Notes under the pieces: model-generated | Seen by the model: the letters and a program-made list of their open reading frames with translations, nothing else | The model's database searches: none | Told to the model about the DNA's origin: nothing | Part shown: piece after piece, positions 8,183 through 17,234 of the stretch | Numbering within the stretch: position 1 is the stretch's first letter | How the letters are laid out: every line of letters starts with the position of its first letter | DNA from: RSA11 sp036564135 | Lineage (GTDB): Bacteria > Actinomycetota > Thermoleophilia > Solirubrobacterales > 70-9 | Reading direction: 5' to 3' | DNA: 51,937 nucleotides | Assembly: GCA_036564135.1 (NCBI GenBank) | Contig: DATCLC010000168.1 | Span: forward strand, 1-51,937 | Program-made: the position numbers and the translations under genes

Positions 8183-8668
8183 ATGGTTGACAGCGACCCG
8201 ATAGCCGTTGCCCTGAAGTTCGGGTTCCTCGCCGTCCTCTACCTCTTCCTGTTCTGGGTGGCGCGGAGCGCTCTGCGCGAGCTGCGAATGACGAGCGCGC
8301 CGGCCCCGGAGGCGACCGGCTTTCACCCCGTGGGCGCGGGCGGCCGAGCGCCCGCGACGGACGCCTGGCTCGTCGTCGTGAGCGGCGGCGGGCTCGAGCC
8401 GGGCCAGCGCTTCGACCTCTTCGGCGGGGTCACCATCGGGCGCTCAGGGGCGGTCGACGTCGCGATCAACGACAAGTACGCGTCGGGCACGCACGCCCGC
8501 ATCTACTCGCGCGGGCCCCGCTACTACATCGAGGACCTCGGCTCGACGAACGGCACGTACATCAACGGAGCGCGCATCTCCGGCGAACGACCGCTCGACG
8601 ATCTCGACGAGATCCGCATCGGCGACACGGAGCTGCGCTTCGAGCTGGACGTCCCAGGAGGCTCCTGA
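8183..8668 (+). CDS. fhaB: FhaB/FipA-type membrane-anchored FHA protein
   Basis: The 161-residue protein has one N-terminal membrane helix (about residues 10-28) and a cytoplasmic FHA domain (about 70-155) with TIGRSGAVDVAIND, the phosphothreonine-binding SGTHARI and GSTNGTYING. In mycobacteria the homologue FipA is phosphorylated and helps couple FtsZ to FtsQ during division. It lies 34 bases after fhaA and one base before the phosphatase gene, in the family's standard order. ATG 8183 is the only start that leaves the membrane helix intact. Confidence 0.92.
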   Translation: MVDSDPIAVALKFGFLAVLYLFLFWVARSALRELRMTSAPAPEATGFHPVGAGGRAPATDAWLVVVSGGGLEPGQRFDLFGGVTIGRSGAVDVAINDKYASGTHARIYSRGPRYYIEDLGSTNGTYINGARISGERPLDDLDEIRIGDTELRFELDVPGGS

Positions 8669-8669
8669 C

Positions 8670-9992
8670 GTGCTGCGGGTCGTCGAGTACGCGCACCGCA
8701 CCGACACCGGGCGCCAGCGCCAGGCCAACGAGGACGCGTACTTCGCGCGCGCGCCCTTGTTCGCGGTCGCCGACGGCATGGGCGGCGCGCAGGCTGGCGA
8801 GGTGGCCTCGCGCATCGCCGCCGAGGCGTTCGAGCCCGCCCAGCACACCGGCGCCGAGTCGCCGGAGGCCTTCCTGCGCAAGATCGCCCAGCGCGCCAAC
8901 CGCCAGATCCACCAGCTCGCGCAGCGCGACGTGACGCGCTCGGGCATGGGCACCACGCTCACCGCCGCGATGGTCGACGGCGACGACGTGGTGATCGGCC
9001 ACGTCGGCGACAGCCGCGCTTACCGTTTCCGCGACGGCGAGCTCAAGCTGCTCACCTCCGACCACTCGCTCGTCGAGGAGCTGCGCCGCCAGGGACGACT
9101 GACCGACCAGCAGGCTGAGGACCACCCGCAGCGCTCGATCATCACCCGCGCGCTGGGCCCGGAGCCCGAGGTGGAGGTCGACACGATGACCTTCCGCGCG
9201 CGGCCCGGCGACATCTACCTGCTCTGCTCGGACGGGCTCACGACGATGGTCAAGGAGCCGCAGATCCGCGAGGTCCTGGCGGCCGGCGGAAGCCTCGACG
9301 AGGTCACCAAGGAGCTCGTGCGGCGCGCGAACGAGGCGGGCGGGCGCGACAACATCACCGTGGTCGCCTTCCGGGTCGAGGCGGCCGACGCAGCCGCCGA
9401 GCCCGAGGAGGCGACGCTGATCGGCCCGACCGCGGAGGCGGCCGGACTCACCGGCGCCGCCGTGCGCGAGGCGGCCGCGCGCGGCGAGGCGGAGCTGGGC
9501 GGTTCCGCGGCGCGCACCGTCCCGCGCGAGCGCCGCGAGCCTGTCGCGCCGCCGCGCAAGGGCGGTCTGCGGCGCGCGCTCAAGGTGCTGGTGGTCGCGG
9601 CGGCGGTGGCCGGCCTGGTCGTGCTGGCGGTGATCGGCGCGCGGCAGGTGTACTTCCTCGGGGCCGATGAGGGCGGCAGGCTCACGCTCTACCGCGGCCT
9701 GCCCTACGAGCTGCCGCTCGGTATCGACCTCTACAGCGAGGTGCGCTCGACGCCCGTACAGGTGAGTTCGCTGCCGCCCGAGCGCCGCGACGCCGCGACC
9801 AACCACGAGCTGCGCGGGCACGACGACGCGGTGGACCTGCTCGAGGACCTTGAGGCCGCAGCGATCACGGCCCCGCCGCGCGAGAGTGGCGGCGGCGCCC
9901 ACGACGGCGAGCGCGACCGCGGGCAGCGCGGCAACGGAGGCGGCCGGCGCTCGGGTGAGCGCGGCGGAGGCGCTGGTCGGGGCTCGCGATGA
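8670..9992 (+). CDS. pstP: PP2C-family Ser/Thr phosphatase PstP
   Basis: This enzyme reverses PknB-type phosphorylation. The PP2C domain (about residues 1-240) shows the metal-binding aspartates in NEDAYF, VADGMGG, GHVGDSRAY, SDGLT and GRDNITVV. A linker is followed by one membrane helix (about 304-325) and an extracellular tail of about 110 residues that is Gly/Arg-rich at the end, as in mycobacterial PstP. The start is GTG 8670, one base after the fhaB stop. The stop overlaps the ftsW start in ATGA, so translation is coupled. Confidence 0.95.
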   Translation: MLRVVEYAHRTDTGRQRQANEDAYFARAPLFAVADGMGGAQAGEVASRIAAEAFEPAQHTGAESPEAFLRKIAQRANRQIHQLAQRDVTRSGMGTTLTAAMVDGDDVVIGHVGDSRAYRFRDGELKLLTSDHSLVEELRRQGRLTDQQAEDHPQRSIITRALGPEPEVEVDTMTFRARPGDIYLLCSDGLTTMVKEPQIREVLAAGGSLDEVTKELVRRANEAGGRDNITVVAFRVEAADAAAEPEEATLIGPTAEAAGLTGAAVREAAARGEAELGGSAARTVPRERREPVAPPRKGGLRRALKVLVVAAAVAGLVVLAVIGARQVYFLGADEGGRLTLYRGLPYELPLGIDLYSEVRSTPVQVSSLPPERRDAATNHELRGHDDAVDLLEDLEAAAITAPPRESGGGAHDGERDRGQRGNGGGRRSGERGGGAGRGSR

Positions 9993-11344
9993 GCGCCCGC
10001 ACGCGTGAGCTCTTCGCGCTGATCCCGGTTGCCCTGCTCGTCACCGCCGGGTTCACCGAGGTGTTTTTGGTCGGGTCCGACGAGATCGGCGACCTGAGCC
10101 TGATCTACGGCGGCTACTTCCTCGCCGTCTGCGTCGCGGCGCACATCTTCCTGCGCATCGCCCTGCCGCACGCGGACCCGTACCTCTTCCCGCTCTGCGC
10201 GCTGCTCGCCGCGGTGGGGCTCGTCGTGCTCTACCGGATCGACGAGACGCTCGCCGTGGAGCAGGCGACGGTGTTTTTGATCGGCCTCGGCGCGTTCGCC
10301 GCAACGATCGTGTTCCTGCGCGACTACGAGGTCCTGCAGCGCTACCGGTACCTGATCGCCATTGGGAGCCTGGCGCTGCTCCTCGCGCCGCGCCTGCCGG
10401 TGATCGGCTCGCAGGTGAACGGCGCGTACCTCGCGGTCGACCTGGGGCCGCTCTCCTTCCAGCCCGCGGAGCTCGCCAAGATCGGCATCGTCGTCTTCCT
10501 GGCGAGCTACCTGAACGAGAAGCGCGAGCTGTTTTCGGTCGCCGCCCGCCGCTTCCTCGGGCTCACGATCCCGCCGGTCAAGCACTTCGGCCCGCTGCTG
10601 ATCGTCTGGGGCGCGGCCATGGTGCTGCTCGTCTTCATCCGGGACCTGGGCAGCTCGCTGATGTTCTTCGGCGCCTTCCTGGCGCTGATCTACGTGGCGA
10701 CGAACCGGTTCTCGTACGTGCTCGCCGGCCTGCTCCTGTTCGCCGGGGGCGCCTGGTTCTTCGCCAACACGGTCGGGCACGTGCAGGACCGCATCGACAT
10801 CTGGCTCGACCCGTTCGCCCCCAACGCGCCCGAGGGCGCGGGCCAGATCACCGCGGCGCTGTTCACGCAGGCGGAGGGCGGGCTCTTCGGGCAGGGGCTG
10901 GGGCAGTCGCTGCTCAGGCTCCCGGGGCCGTTCTTCCCGGAGAGCTGCACGCAGGGCTTCCCCTACTGCGGCTCGATCCTGCCCGAGCCCCACACCGACG
11001 CGATCTACGCGGTGATCGTCGCCGAGCTCGGGCTGTTCGGGGCGTGCGGGCTGATCGCCTGCTACGCGCTGATCGGGGCGCGCGGGTTCAAGACGGCCGT
11101 GATGGCGCCCGACGGCTTCTCGAAGCTGCTCGCGGCCGGGCTCACCTCCGTCTTCTGCCTGCAGGTGTTCGTGATCATCGGCGGGATCGTGAAGCTGATC
11201 CCCCTGACCGGCGTCACCCTGCCGTTCATCTCGTACGGGGGCAGCTCGATCGTCGCCAACATGATCCTGCTCGCGCTGCTCATGCTGGTCTCCGAGCGCG
11301 CCCGCCGCCCGCCGGCGCGGTACGAGGAGGGGGCGGGGCCGTGA
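9989..11344 (+). CDS. FtsW/RodA-family SEDS peptidoglycan polymerase
   Basis: SEDS proteins polymerise lipid II glycan strands with a partner class B PBP. The 451-residue protein has about ten to twelve hydrophobic spans and family motifs such as VNGAYLAVDLGPLSFQPAE near residue 145, KIGIVVFLA, and the C-terminal LPFISYGGSSIVANM. By operon position, beside pbpA, it corresponds to RodA of mycobacteria and so probably acts in elongation; sequence alone does not separate RodA from FtsW. It overlaps pstP by ATGA and pbpA by GTGA. Confidence 0.93.
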   Translation: MSARTRELFALIPVALLVTAGFTEVFLVGSDEIGDLSLIYGGYFLAVCVAAHIFLRIALPHADPYLFPLCALLAAVGLVVLYRIDETLAVEQATVFLIGLGAFAATIVFLRDYEVLQRYRYLIAIGSLALLLAPRLPVIGSQVNGAYLAVDLGPLSFQPAELAKIGIVVFLASYLNEKRELFSVAARRFLGLTIPPVKHFGPLLIVWGAAMVLLVFIRDLGSSLMFFGAFLALIYVATNRFSYVLAGLLLFAGGAWFFANTVGHVQDRIDIWLDPFAPNAPEGAGQITAALFTQAEGGLFGQGLGQSLLRLPGPFFPESCTQGFPYCGSILPEPHTDAIYAVIVAELGLFGACGLIACYALIGARGFKTAVMAPDGFSKLLAAGLTSVFCLQVFVIIGGIVKLIPLTGVTLPFISYGGSSIVANMILLALLMLVSERARRPPARYEEGAGP

Positions 11345-12810
11345 ACAAGCCGATCTTCCGCCTGTACGCGTTCGTGCTGCTGCTGTTCGCGGGCCTCGTG
11401 GCGTTCACGTCGCGTTGGTCGGTGCTCGAGGCCGACGAGCTGCGCCAGCACTCCCAGAACAGCCGGCCGCTGATCGAGGAGCAGCAGATCGCGCGCGGCT
11501 CGATCACCTCGAGCGACGGCGTGCTGATCGCCGAGAGCGTGGGCCGCGGGCGCGGGCCGAACCGGGTATTCGTGCGGCGCTACCCGCAGGGTGCGCTGTT
11601 CGGGAACCCGGTCGGGTACTCCTACGCGGACGTGGACCGGGTGGGAATCGAACAGTCGCTCAACGACCTGCTCACGGGCGAGGAGAACGAGTTCGCCACG
11701 CTCATCGACCAGATCCTGAACCGCACGCGCGCGGGCGCGGACGTGACCCTCACGCTCGACGCGAACGCGCAGCGGGTGGCGATGGACGCGCTGCAGCGGG
11801 CGATCGCCTCGACGCCGGGCGCCACGGGCGGCGGGTCGGTCGTGGCGATCGAGCCGGACACGGGGGCCGTGCGGGTGATGGCGTCGGTCCCGAGCTTCGA
11901 CCCGAACGGCCTGCAGGACGAGGCGGTCTTTCAGGAGCTCTCCGAGCAGGGCACGTCGAGCCCGCTGTTCAACCGGCCGACCCAGGCGACGTATGAGCCC
12001 GGCTCGACGATGAAGGTCGTGACCGCGGTGGCGGCGATCGACTCCGGCGAGTTCGACACGGACACCGTCCTGAACGCGGACTCGCCCAAGGAGATCTCCG
12101 GGGCGCCGCTCGCCAACTCCGGGGACCGGAGCTTCGGCGACATCGACATGGAGACCGCGCTCACGTTCTCGGTCAACACCTACTGGGCGCAGGTCGGCGA
12201 GGCGCTCGGCGCGGAGACCTACATCGAGTACATGAAGCGCTTCGGCTTCTACCGGGACCCACCGCTCGACTTCCCCGACAACCAGATGGCGCCGAGCGGC
12301 ATCTACTCGGAGGGCAAGCTGATCGACGATCCGGGCGTGATCGACATCGGCCGCGTCGCGATCGGCCAGGAGCGCCTGCTCGCTACTCCGTTGCAGATGG
12401 CCCAGGTCGCGGCGGCGGTGGCCAACGACGGCAGGCTGATGGAGCCGACGTTCCTGCAGGAGGCCCGCGACCCGGACGGGCGCGTGATCGAGGAGCTCGA
12501 CCCCGACGAGCAGGCGGAGGTGATGAGCGAGGAGACCGCCGAGGCGGTCACCCAGATGATGGAGAAGGTTGCCAACGAGGGCACCGCGAGCCTGCTCTCC
12601 ACGAGCGCCGGGCAGCTCGCGGGCAAGACCGGCACGGCCGAGATTGACGTCGCGCAGCGCATCAACCGGCCGTGGTTCATCGGGTTCGCGCCCGCCGACG
12701 ATCCGCAGATCGCGGTCGCGGCGATGCTCGAGCGCTGCACGGGGTGCTCCGGCGGTCAGGTCGCCGGGCCGATCGCGACAGCGGTGATGGACGCGCTGGC
12801 AGGCGGATGA
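11341..12810 (+). CDS. pbpA: Class B penicillin-binding protein (PbpA/PBP2 type transpeptidase)
   Basis: Cross-links peptidoglycan made by the SEDS partner encoded just before it. The 489-residue protein has an N-terminal membrane anchor (about residues 5-22), a short dimerisation region, and a transpeptidase domain with all three active-site motifs: STMK with the acylated Ser at 222, SVN at 277 and KTG at 429. Size matches the short PbpA of mycobacteria, not the longer PonA class. Start GTG 11341 overlaps the ftsW stop as GTGA, and the stop overlaps pknB as ATGA. Confidence 0.95.
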   Translation: MNKPIFRLYAFVLLLFAGLVAFTSRWSVLEADELRQHSQNSRPLIEEQQIARGSITSSDGVLIAESVGRGRGPNRVFVRRYPQGALFGNPVGYSYADVDRVGIEQSLNDLLTGEENEFATLIDQILNRTRAGADVTLTLDANAQRVAMDALQRAIASTPGATGGGSVVAIEPDTGAVRVMASVPSFDPNGLQDEAVFQELSEQGTSSPLFNRPTQATYEPGSTMKVVTAVAAIDSGEFDTDTVLNADSPKEISGAPLANSGDRSFGDIDMETALTFSVNTYWAQVGEALGAETYIEYMKRFGFYRDPPLDFPDNQMAPSGIYSEGKLIDDPGVIDIGRVAIGQERLLATPLQMAQVAAAVANDGRLMEPTFLQEARDPDGRVIEELDPDEQAEVMSEETAEAVTQMMEKVANEGTASLLSTSAGQLAGKTGTAEIDVAQRINRPWFIGFAPADDPQIAVAAMLERCTGCSGGQVAGPIATAVMDALAGG

Positions 12811-14654
12811 GGCTGGAAGAGGGACAGAAGGTCGGCGGGCGCTACCGCCTCGTGCGCCGGCTGGGGGCCGGTGGCATGGCCGACGTCTGGCTCGCCGAGG
12901 ACGAGATGCTCGACCGCCGCGTCGCGCTCAAATTCCTGCACGAGCGCTTCAACGCCGACACGCAGTTCGTGGAGCGCTTCCGGCGCGAGGCGAAGGCCGC
13001 GGCCGGGCTCCAGCACCCGAACCTCGTGGGCGTCTACGACCGCGGCACCGAGGACGGCCGCCACTGGATCGCGATGGAGTACGTGGAGGGCGCGTCGCTG
13101 CGGGACCTGATCGCGCGCGGGCTCTCGGTGCCCGAGGCGATCGAGATCGTGCGCCAGATCCTCGCGGGTGTGCGCTACGCGCACCAGCACGGCATCGTCC
13201 ATCGCGACCTCAAGCCGGGCAACGTGCTCGTCGATGCCGAGGGCCGCGCCCGGGTCACGGACTTCGGGATCGCCCGCGCCGGCGCGTCCGAGATCACCCA
13301 GACGGGCTCGGTGCTCGGCACCGCGCAGTACCTCTCGCCCGAGCAGGCGCAGGGCCTCGACGTCACCCAGGCCGCGGACATCTACTCGATCGGGGTGATC
13401 CTCTACGAGGCGCTCACCGGCCGCGTGCCCTTCGACGGCGACAGCGCGGTGGCCGTCGCCATGCGGCAGGTGACCGAGACCCCGCGCCCGCCCGCCGAGC
13501 TGAACCCCGCCGTGGGGCCGGCGCTGAGCTCGGTCGTGATGCGGGCCCTGGAGAAGGATCCCGAGCGGCGGTTCGCGTCGGCCGACGAGTTCCTGCGCGC
13601 GCTGGACGCCGCGGAGGCGGACCCCGCCCTCGCCGCGGCGGCGCCGCTGCCCCCGGCTCCGCCGCCCCCGGAGCCGCCGCCCAAGCGGGAGTTTTGGACG
13701 CGGCGGAAGCTGATCGCGCTCGGGGTGATCCTCGCGCTCCTGATCGGCGTGGCCGCGTGGGCGCTCACCCGGGCCGAGCAGGTGCGCGTCCCAGCCGTGG
13801 TGGGCTTCAGCCAGGACCGCGCCGAGCGCGTGCTGCAGGAGGCGGGCTTCGAGGTCGCGCCGCGTACGTTCGAGAGCTGCGACGAGCCGCAGACGGTGGT
13901 CGAGCAGGACCCGGCCGGCGGCACGAACGCCGACGCGGGATCGACCGTTGTCATCCACGTAAGCATCGGCAGCCAGGTCGCCGTGCCGAACCTCGCGGGC
14001 ATGCGCGTGGATCGGGCCGCGGCTCGGCTCAAGGACGCGCAGCTGCAGGCTGACCAGCGCGAGGTGTTCTCGAACCGCGTCGAGCCCGGGCGCGTCGTGC
14101 GCACCGAACCTCCGGCGGGCGAGCAGGTAGCTTGCCAGTCCGTGGTTGAGATGCTCGTCTCACAGGGCGCGAACCTGGTTCCGGTTCCCGACGTCGTCGG
14201 GCTCGACGAGGCGGACGCGGAAACCGCGATCCGCGATGCGCGGCTGATCCCGAACGTGGAGACGAGGGACGCCGACGAGCCGGAGGGCACCGTCATCGAC
14301 CAGAGCCCGGCGCCCGGCACGGAAATCCGCCCGCGGAGCGAGGTGACGATCGTCGTCTCCACGGGGGCCGGATCGGTTGAGGTGCCGAACGTGGTCGGCC
14401 AGCCGGAGCGGACCGCGCTCAACACGCTGCGCGAGCGCGGCGTCACCAACGTGGAGATCCGCAGGCAAGAGACCGACGTGCGCTCCGAGGACGGCCGCGT
14501 CCTGGACCAGGCGCCGAGCCCGGGCACGCGCATCCGCTCGGGCGATCGCGTGACGATCTTCGTCGGCGAGTACGTCGCGCCCGCGACGCCTCCCGAGGAC
14601 GACGTCTCCGCCGACGACGCCGCAGGGCGCCCGCTCGCCTGGAGGCCGCGATGA
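12807..14654 (+). CDS. pknB: PASTA-domain serine/threonine kinase PknB
   Basis: The kinase domain (about residues 1-275) has GAGGMADVW, VALKFL, HRDLKPGN near 132, DFGIA and SPEQ. A Pro-rich linker leads to one membrane helix (about 301-320) and four extracellular PASTA repeats (VPAVVGFS, VPNLAGMR, VPDVVGLD, VPNVVGQP), the module that senses muropeptides or lipid II in PknB/PrkC. It is expected to phosphorylate cell-wall regulators bound by the FHA proteins encoded upstream and to be reset by the phosphatase. ATG 12807 overlaps the pbpA stop; the longer upstream frame only shadows pbpA. The stop overlaps ddl as ATGA. Confidence 0.96.
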   Translation: MRLEEGQKVGGRYRLVRRLGAGGMADVWLAEDEMLDRRVALKFLHERFNADTQFVERFRREAKAAAGLQHPNLVGVYDRGTEDGRHWIAMEYVEGASLRDLIARGLSVPEAIEIVRQILAGVRYAHQHGIVHRDLKPGNVLVDAEGRARVTDFGIARAGASEITQTGSVLGTAQYLSPEQAQGLDVTQAADIYSIGVILYEALTGRVPFDGDSAVAVAMRQVTETPRPPAELNPAVGPALSSVVMRALEKDPERRFASADEFLRALDAAEADPALAAAAPLPPAPPPPEPPPKREFWTRRKLIALGVILALLIGVAAWALTRAEQVRVPAVVGFSQDRAERVLQEAGFEVAPRTFESCDEPQTVVEQDPAGGTNADAGSTVVIHVSIGSQVAVPNLAGMRVDRAAARLKDAQLQADQREVFSNRVEPGRVVRTEPPAGEQVACQSVVEMLVSQGANLVPVPDVVGLDEADAETAIRDARLIPNVETRDADEPEGTVIDQSPAPGTEIRPRSEVTIVVSTGAGSVEVPNVVGQPERTALNTLRERGVTNVEIRRQETDVRSEDGRVLDQAPSPGTRIRSGDRVTIFVGEYVAPATPPEDDVSADDAAGRPLAWRPR

Positions 14655-15622
14655 GGGTGGCCGTGATCAGCGGGGGCCGCTCGAGCGAGCACGAGGTCTC
14701 GCTGCGTTCGGGCGAGTCGGTGGCGGCCGGGCTACAGGAGGCCGGGCATGAAGTCCTGCGCATCCTGATCGACCGCGACGGGCGCTGGCTCATGAACGGG
14801 GAGGAGCTCGACCTGCGCCCCGCGGGCGGGCTCGCCGGCGCGGACGTCGCCTTCCCGGTCCTGCACGGGCCGTTCGGCGAGGACGGCACCGTCCAGGGGC
14901 TGCTCGAGTGCCTTGACATCCCGTACGCCGGCCCGGGGGTGCTGGGCGCGGCGGTGGCCATGGACAAGCTGGTGTGCAAGCGCCTACTGGCGTTCCACGG
15001 TCTCCCGCAGGTGGACTTCTGCGAGGCAGGCGAGCCCGGCTGGCGCGAGCGAGTCGAGTCGTTTGGGACGCCGGTGTGGGTGAAGCCCTCGCGGCTCGGC
15101 TCGAGCGTCGGGATCTCGCGAGTGGATGATTTGGCCGACCTCGACGAGGCGATCGAGGAGGCCCGCCGGCACGACCCGCGCGTGATCGTCGAGGCGCACG
15201 CCGAGGCGCGCGAGGTGGAGTGCTCGGTGATCGGCAACGACGAGCCGGAGACCTCGCTCCCAGGGGAGATCGTGACCGTGGGCCACGAGTGGTACGACTA
15301 CGAGGCCAAGTACTCGGAGGGCGGGATGCAGCTGCGCGTGCCCGCGCCGATCGGCGAAGAGGCGATCGCGCGCGTGCGGGAGCTCGCGGCGCGCGTGTAC
15401 CGCGCGATCGGCGGGTGCGGCATGGCGCGCTGCGACTTCTTCTACGTGGAGAGGTCGGGCGAGCTGCTCGTCAACGAGATCAACACGATCCCCGGGTTCA
15501 CGTCCACGAGCGTGTTCGGGAAGCTGTTCGAGGCGAGCGGCGTCCCCTACCCAAGGCTCTGCGACCGGCTCGTGCGGCTGGCCGTCGAGCGCCACGAGCG
15601 CGAGCGCTCGTACCAGTTCTGA
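14651..15622 (+). CDS. ddl: D-alanine--D-alanine ligase
   Basis: Joins two D-alanines for the lipid II stem peptide. The 323-residue protein is a full ATP-grasp ligase: N-terminal VISGGRSSEHEVSLRSG, then LHGPFGEDGTVQG, the central KPSRLGSSVGIS, and C-terminal ARCDFFY and NEINTIPGFT with metal ligands. It overlaps pknB by ATGA, so the cytoplasmic precursor enzyme is translated with the membrane polymerases and their regulatory kinase. The gene ends six bases before the stop of the convergent kinase gene. Confidence 0.96.
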   Translation: MRVAVISGGRSSEHEVSLRSGESVAAGLQEAGHEVLRILIDRDGRWLMNGEELDLRPAGGLAGADVAFPVLHGPFGEDGTVQGLLECLDIPYAGPGVLGAAVAMDKLVCKRLLAFHGLPQVDFCEAGEPGWRERVESFGTPVWVKPSRLGSSVGISRVDDLADLDEAIEEARRHDPRVIVEAHAEAREVECSVIGNDEPETSLPGEIVTVGHEWYDYEAKYSEGGMQLRVPAPIGEEAIARVRELAARVYRAIGGCGMARCDFFYVERSGELLVNEINTIPGFTSTSVFGKLFEASGVPYPRLCDRLVRLAVERHERERSYQF

Positions 15623-15628
15623 TCGAGC

Positions 15629-17170
15629 TCAGCTCGAGAGAGTGAGCTCGCTGATCGAGGCGGAGTAGCCGCCGTCCGAGTTCTCGGTGAGGGTGGTGAT
15701 CCAGATCAGGATCGACTGCGCCTCGTCGTCCAGCTCGAGCGTGACGCTGTTGCGGTCCTCGGCGGCGTTGAACTCGGCTACCGGATCGCCCCAGCCGGCG
15801 AGATCCGCGGGCGGGTTCCCGGGCGGCGCGGCGTAGATTTCGCCGCTGAAGCCAGGCGCGTCGGTGCCGATCTCGAGGGTCGCGCTCGTGAACGGCTCGC
15901 TCGCTTCGACGACCAGGCCGACGCCGGTCTTCTCGCCGCCGGTCGCGTCGGCGATCACGGGGGCGGCGTCGTAGGTCTCGGTTGACCAGGCGGTGCCGGG
16001 GTCGCCGTCGAGGGGCAGCTCGACCTCGGTGGGATGCTCCTGGCTGTCGCCCTCGGGGTCGAAGTCCGTGGCGGAGGCGAGCTCGATCTCCGCGCCGCTC
16101 GGCTGCGCCCCCTGGTTGTTGCCGCTGGCGCGTTCCGGCCGACGCTCGTCGTTGCCGAGGCCGACGATGAGGAGCGCGGCGATCACCCCGACGAGGACGA
16201 GCAGGGTGCCGGCGACCGAGGCTCGGCGGGGAGTGAGCAGGCGCTGGCGCTCTGGGACCGACTCGAGCACGGTCGTCGCCTCGCCGGTCGCGCCGCCGGC
16301 GCGGGCGACCTCGACCTCGAGCGCGGCCTCGAGATCGGCGAGCATCGCGGCCATGTCCGGGTAGCGCTTGCGGGGCTCCTTCTGCGTGGCCCGGTCGACG
16401 ACCGCGGCGAGGGCGGAGGAGACGCCCGGGCGGCGGCGCTGCACGTCGGGGACCTCCTCGTTGACGTGCTTCATGGCGACGCCGACGACGGTCTCGGCCT
16501 TGAACGGCACGTCACCGATCAGCATCTCGTAGAGGACGATCCCGAGTGAGTAGATGTCCGAGCGGGCGTCGATCTCCTTGCCCATCGCCTGCTCGGGCGA
16601 GACGTAGTCGGTGGTGCCGAGGACGCGGCCGGTCTTCGTGAGCCCGTCGGAGTCCAGCGACAGCGCGATGCCGAAGTCGGTGACCTTGGCGCGGCCGTCG
16701 GGGTCGATGAGGACGTTCTGCGGCTTGACGTCGCGGTGCACCATGTGCACGGCGTGCGCCGCCTGCAGGCCGCGGCCGATCTCGATCGCGTAGGCGGCCG
16801 CCTCGTCGAGGGGCAGGCGGCCGAGGCGCTCGATGCGCTCCTTGAGCGTCTCGCCCGGGACGTACTCGAAGACGATGTAGGGGCGCCCGTGGTCCTCTCC
16901 CGCGTCGATCACGGCGACGACGTTGGGGTGCGAGAGCTGCGCGACCGCCCGGGCCTCGCGCCGGAAGCGCTCCTGCTGCTCCGGCTGGTCGGACATCTCG
17001 CGGTGCAGGACCTTGACCGCGACCTGGCGCTCCAGGGTGAGGTCGGTGGCCAGGTAGACGGTTGACATCCCGCCGCTGCCGAGCTTGTCGTCGAGCCGGT
17101 AGCGCCCGGAGAGAACGGTGCCGACCAGGCCCGTTCCGAGTCCCTGTTGCGGTGCGTCAGCGCTCATCAA
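15629..17170 (-). CDS. Receptor Ser/Thr kinase with discoidin-like extracellular domain
   Basis: The kinase domain (about residues 20-285) has GSGGMSTVY, VAVKVLH, HRDVKPQN near 145, DFGIA and SPEQ. One membrane helix (about 318-340) is followed by an extracellular region of about 170 residues. It starts with a low-complexity linker, then FDPEGDSQEHP, DGDPGTAWSTETY and later beta-rich segments, the pattern of the galactose-binding/discoidin-like domain found at the C-terminus of some actinobacterial MviN proteins and kinases. It has no PASTA repeats. Two adjacent start codons (17170, 17167) are possible. It is convergent with ddl. Confidence 0.9.
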   Translation of the reverse strand: MMSADAPQQGLGTGLVGTVLSGRYRLDDKLGSGGMSTVYLATDLTLERQVAVKVLHREMSDQPEQQERFRREARAVAQLSHPNVVAVIDAGEDHGRPYIVFEYVPGETLKERIERLGRLPLDEAAAYAIEIGRGLQAAHAVHMVHRDVKPQNVLIDPDGRAKVTDFGIALSLDSDGLTKTGRVLGTTDYVSPEQAMGKEIDARSDIYSLGIVLYEMLIGDVPFKAETVVGVAMKHVNEEVPDVQRRRPGVSSALAAVVDRATQKEPRKRYPDMAAMLADLEAALEVEVARAGGATGEATTVLESVPERQRLLTPRRASVAGTLLVLVGVIAALLIVGLGNDERRPERASGNNQGAQPSGAEIELASATDFDPEGDSQEHPTEVELPLDGDPGTAWSTETYDAAPVIADATGGEKTGVGLVVEASEPFTSATLEIGTDAPGFSGEIYAAPPGNPPADLAGWGDPVAEFNAAEDRNSVTLELDDEAQSILIWITTLTENSDGGYSASISELTLSS

Positions 17171-17234
17171 AGCCTCAACAGCCTATTTTTCGACACGCGC
17201 CCTGCGGCTCGCCGGCCGGGCGCATCCCTGCACG

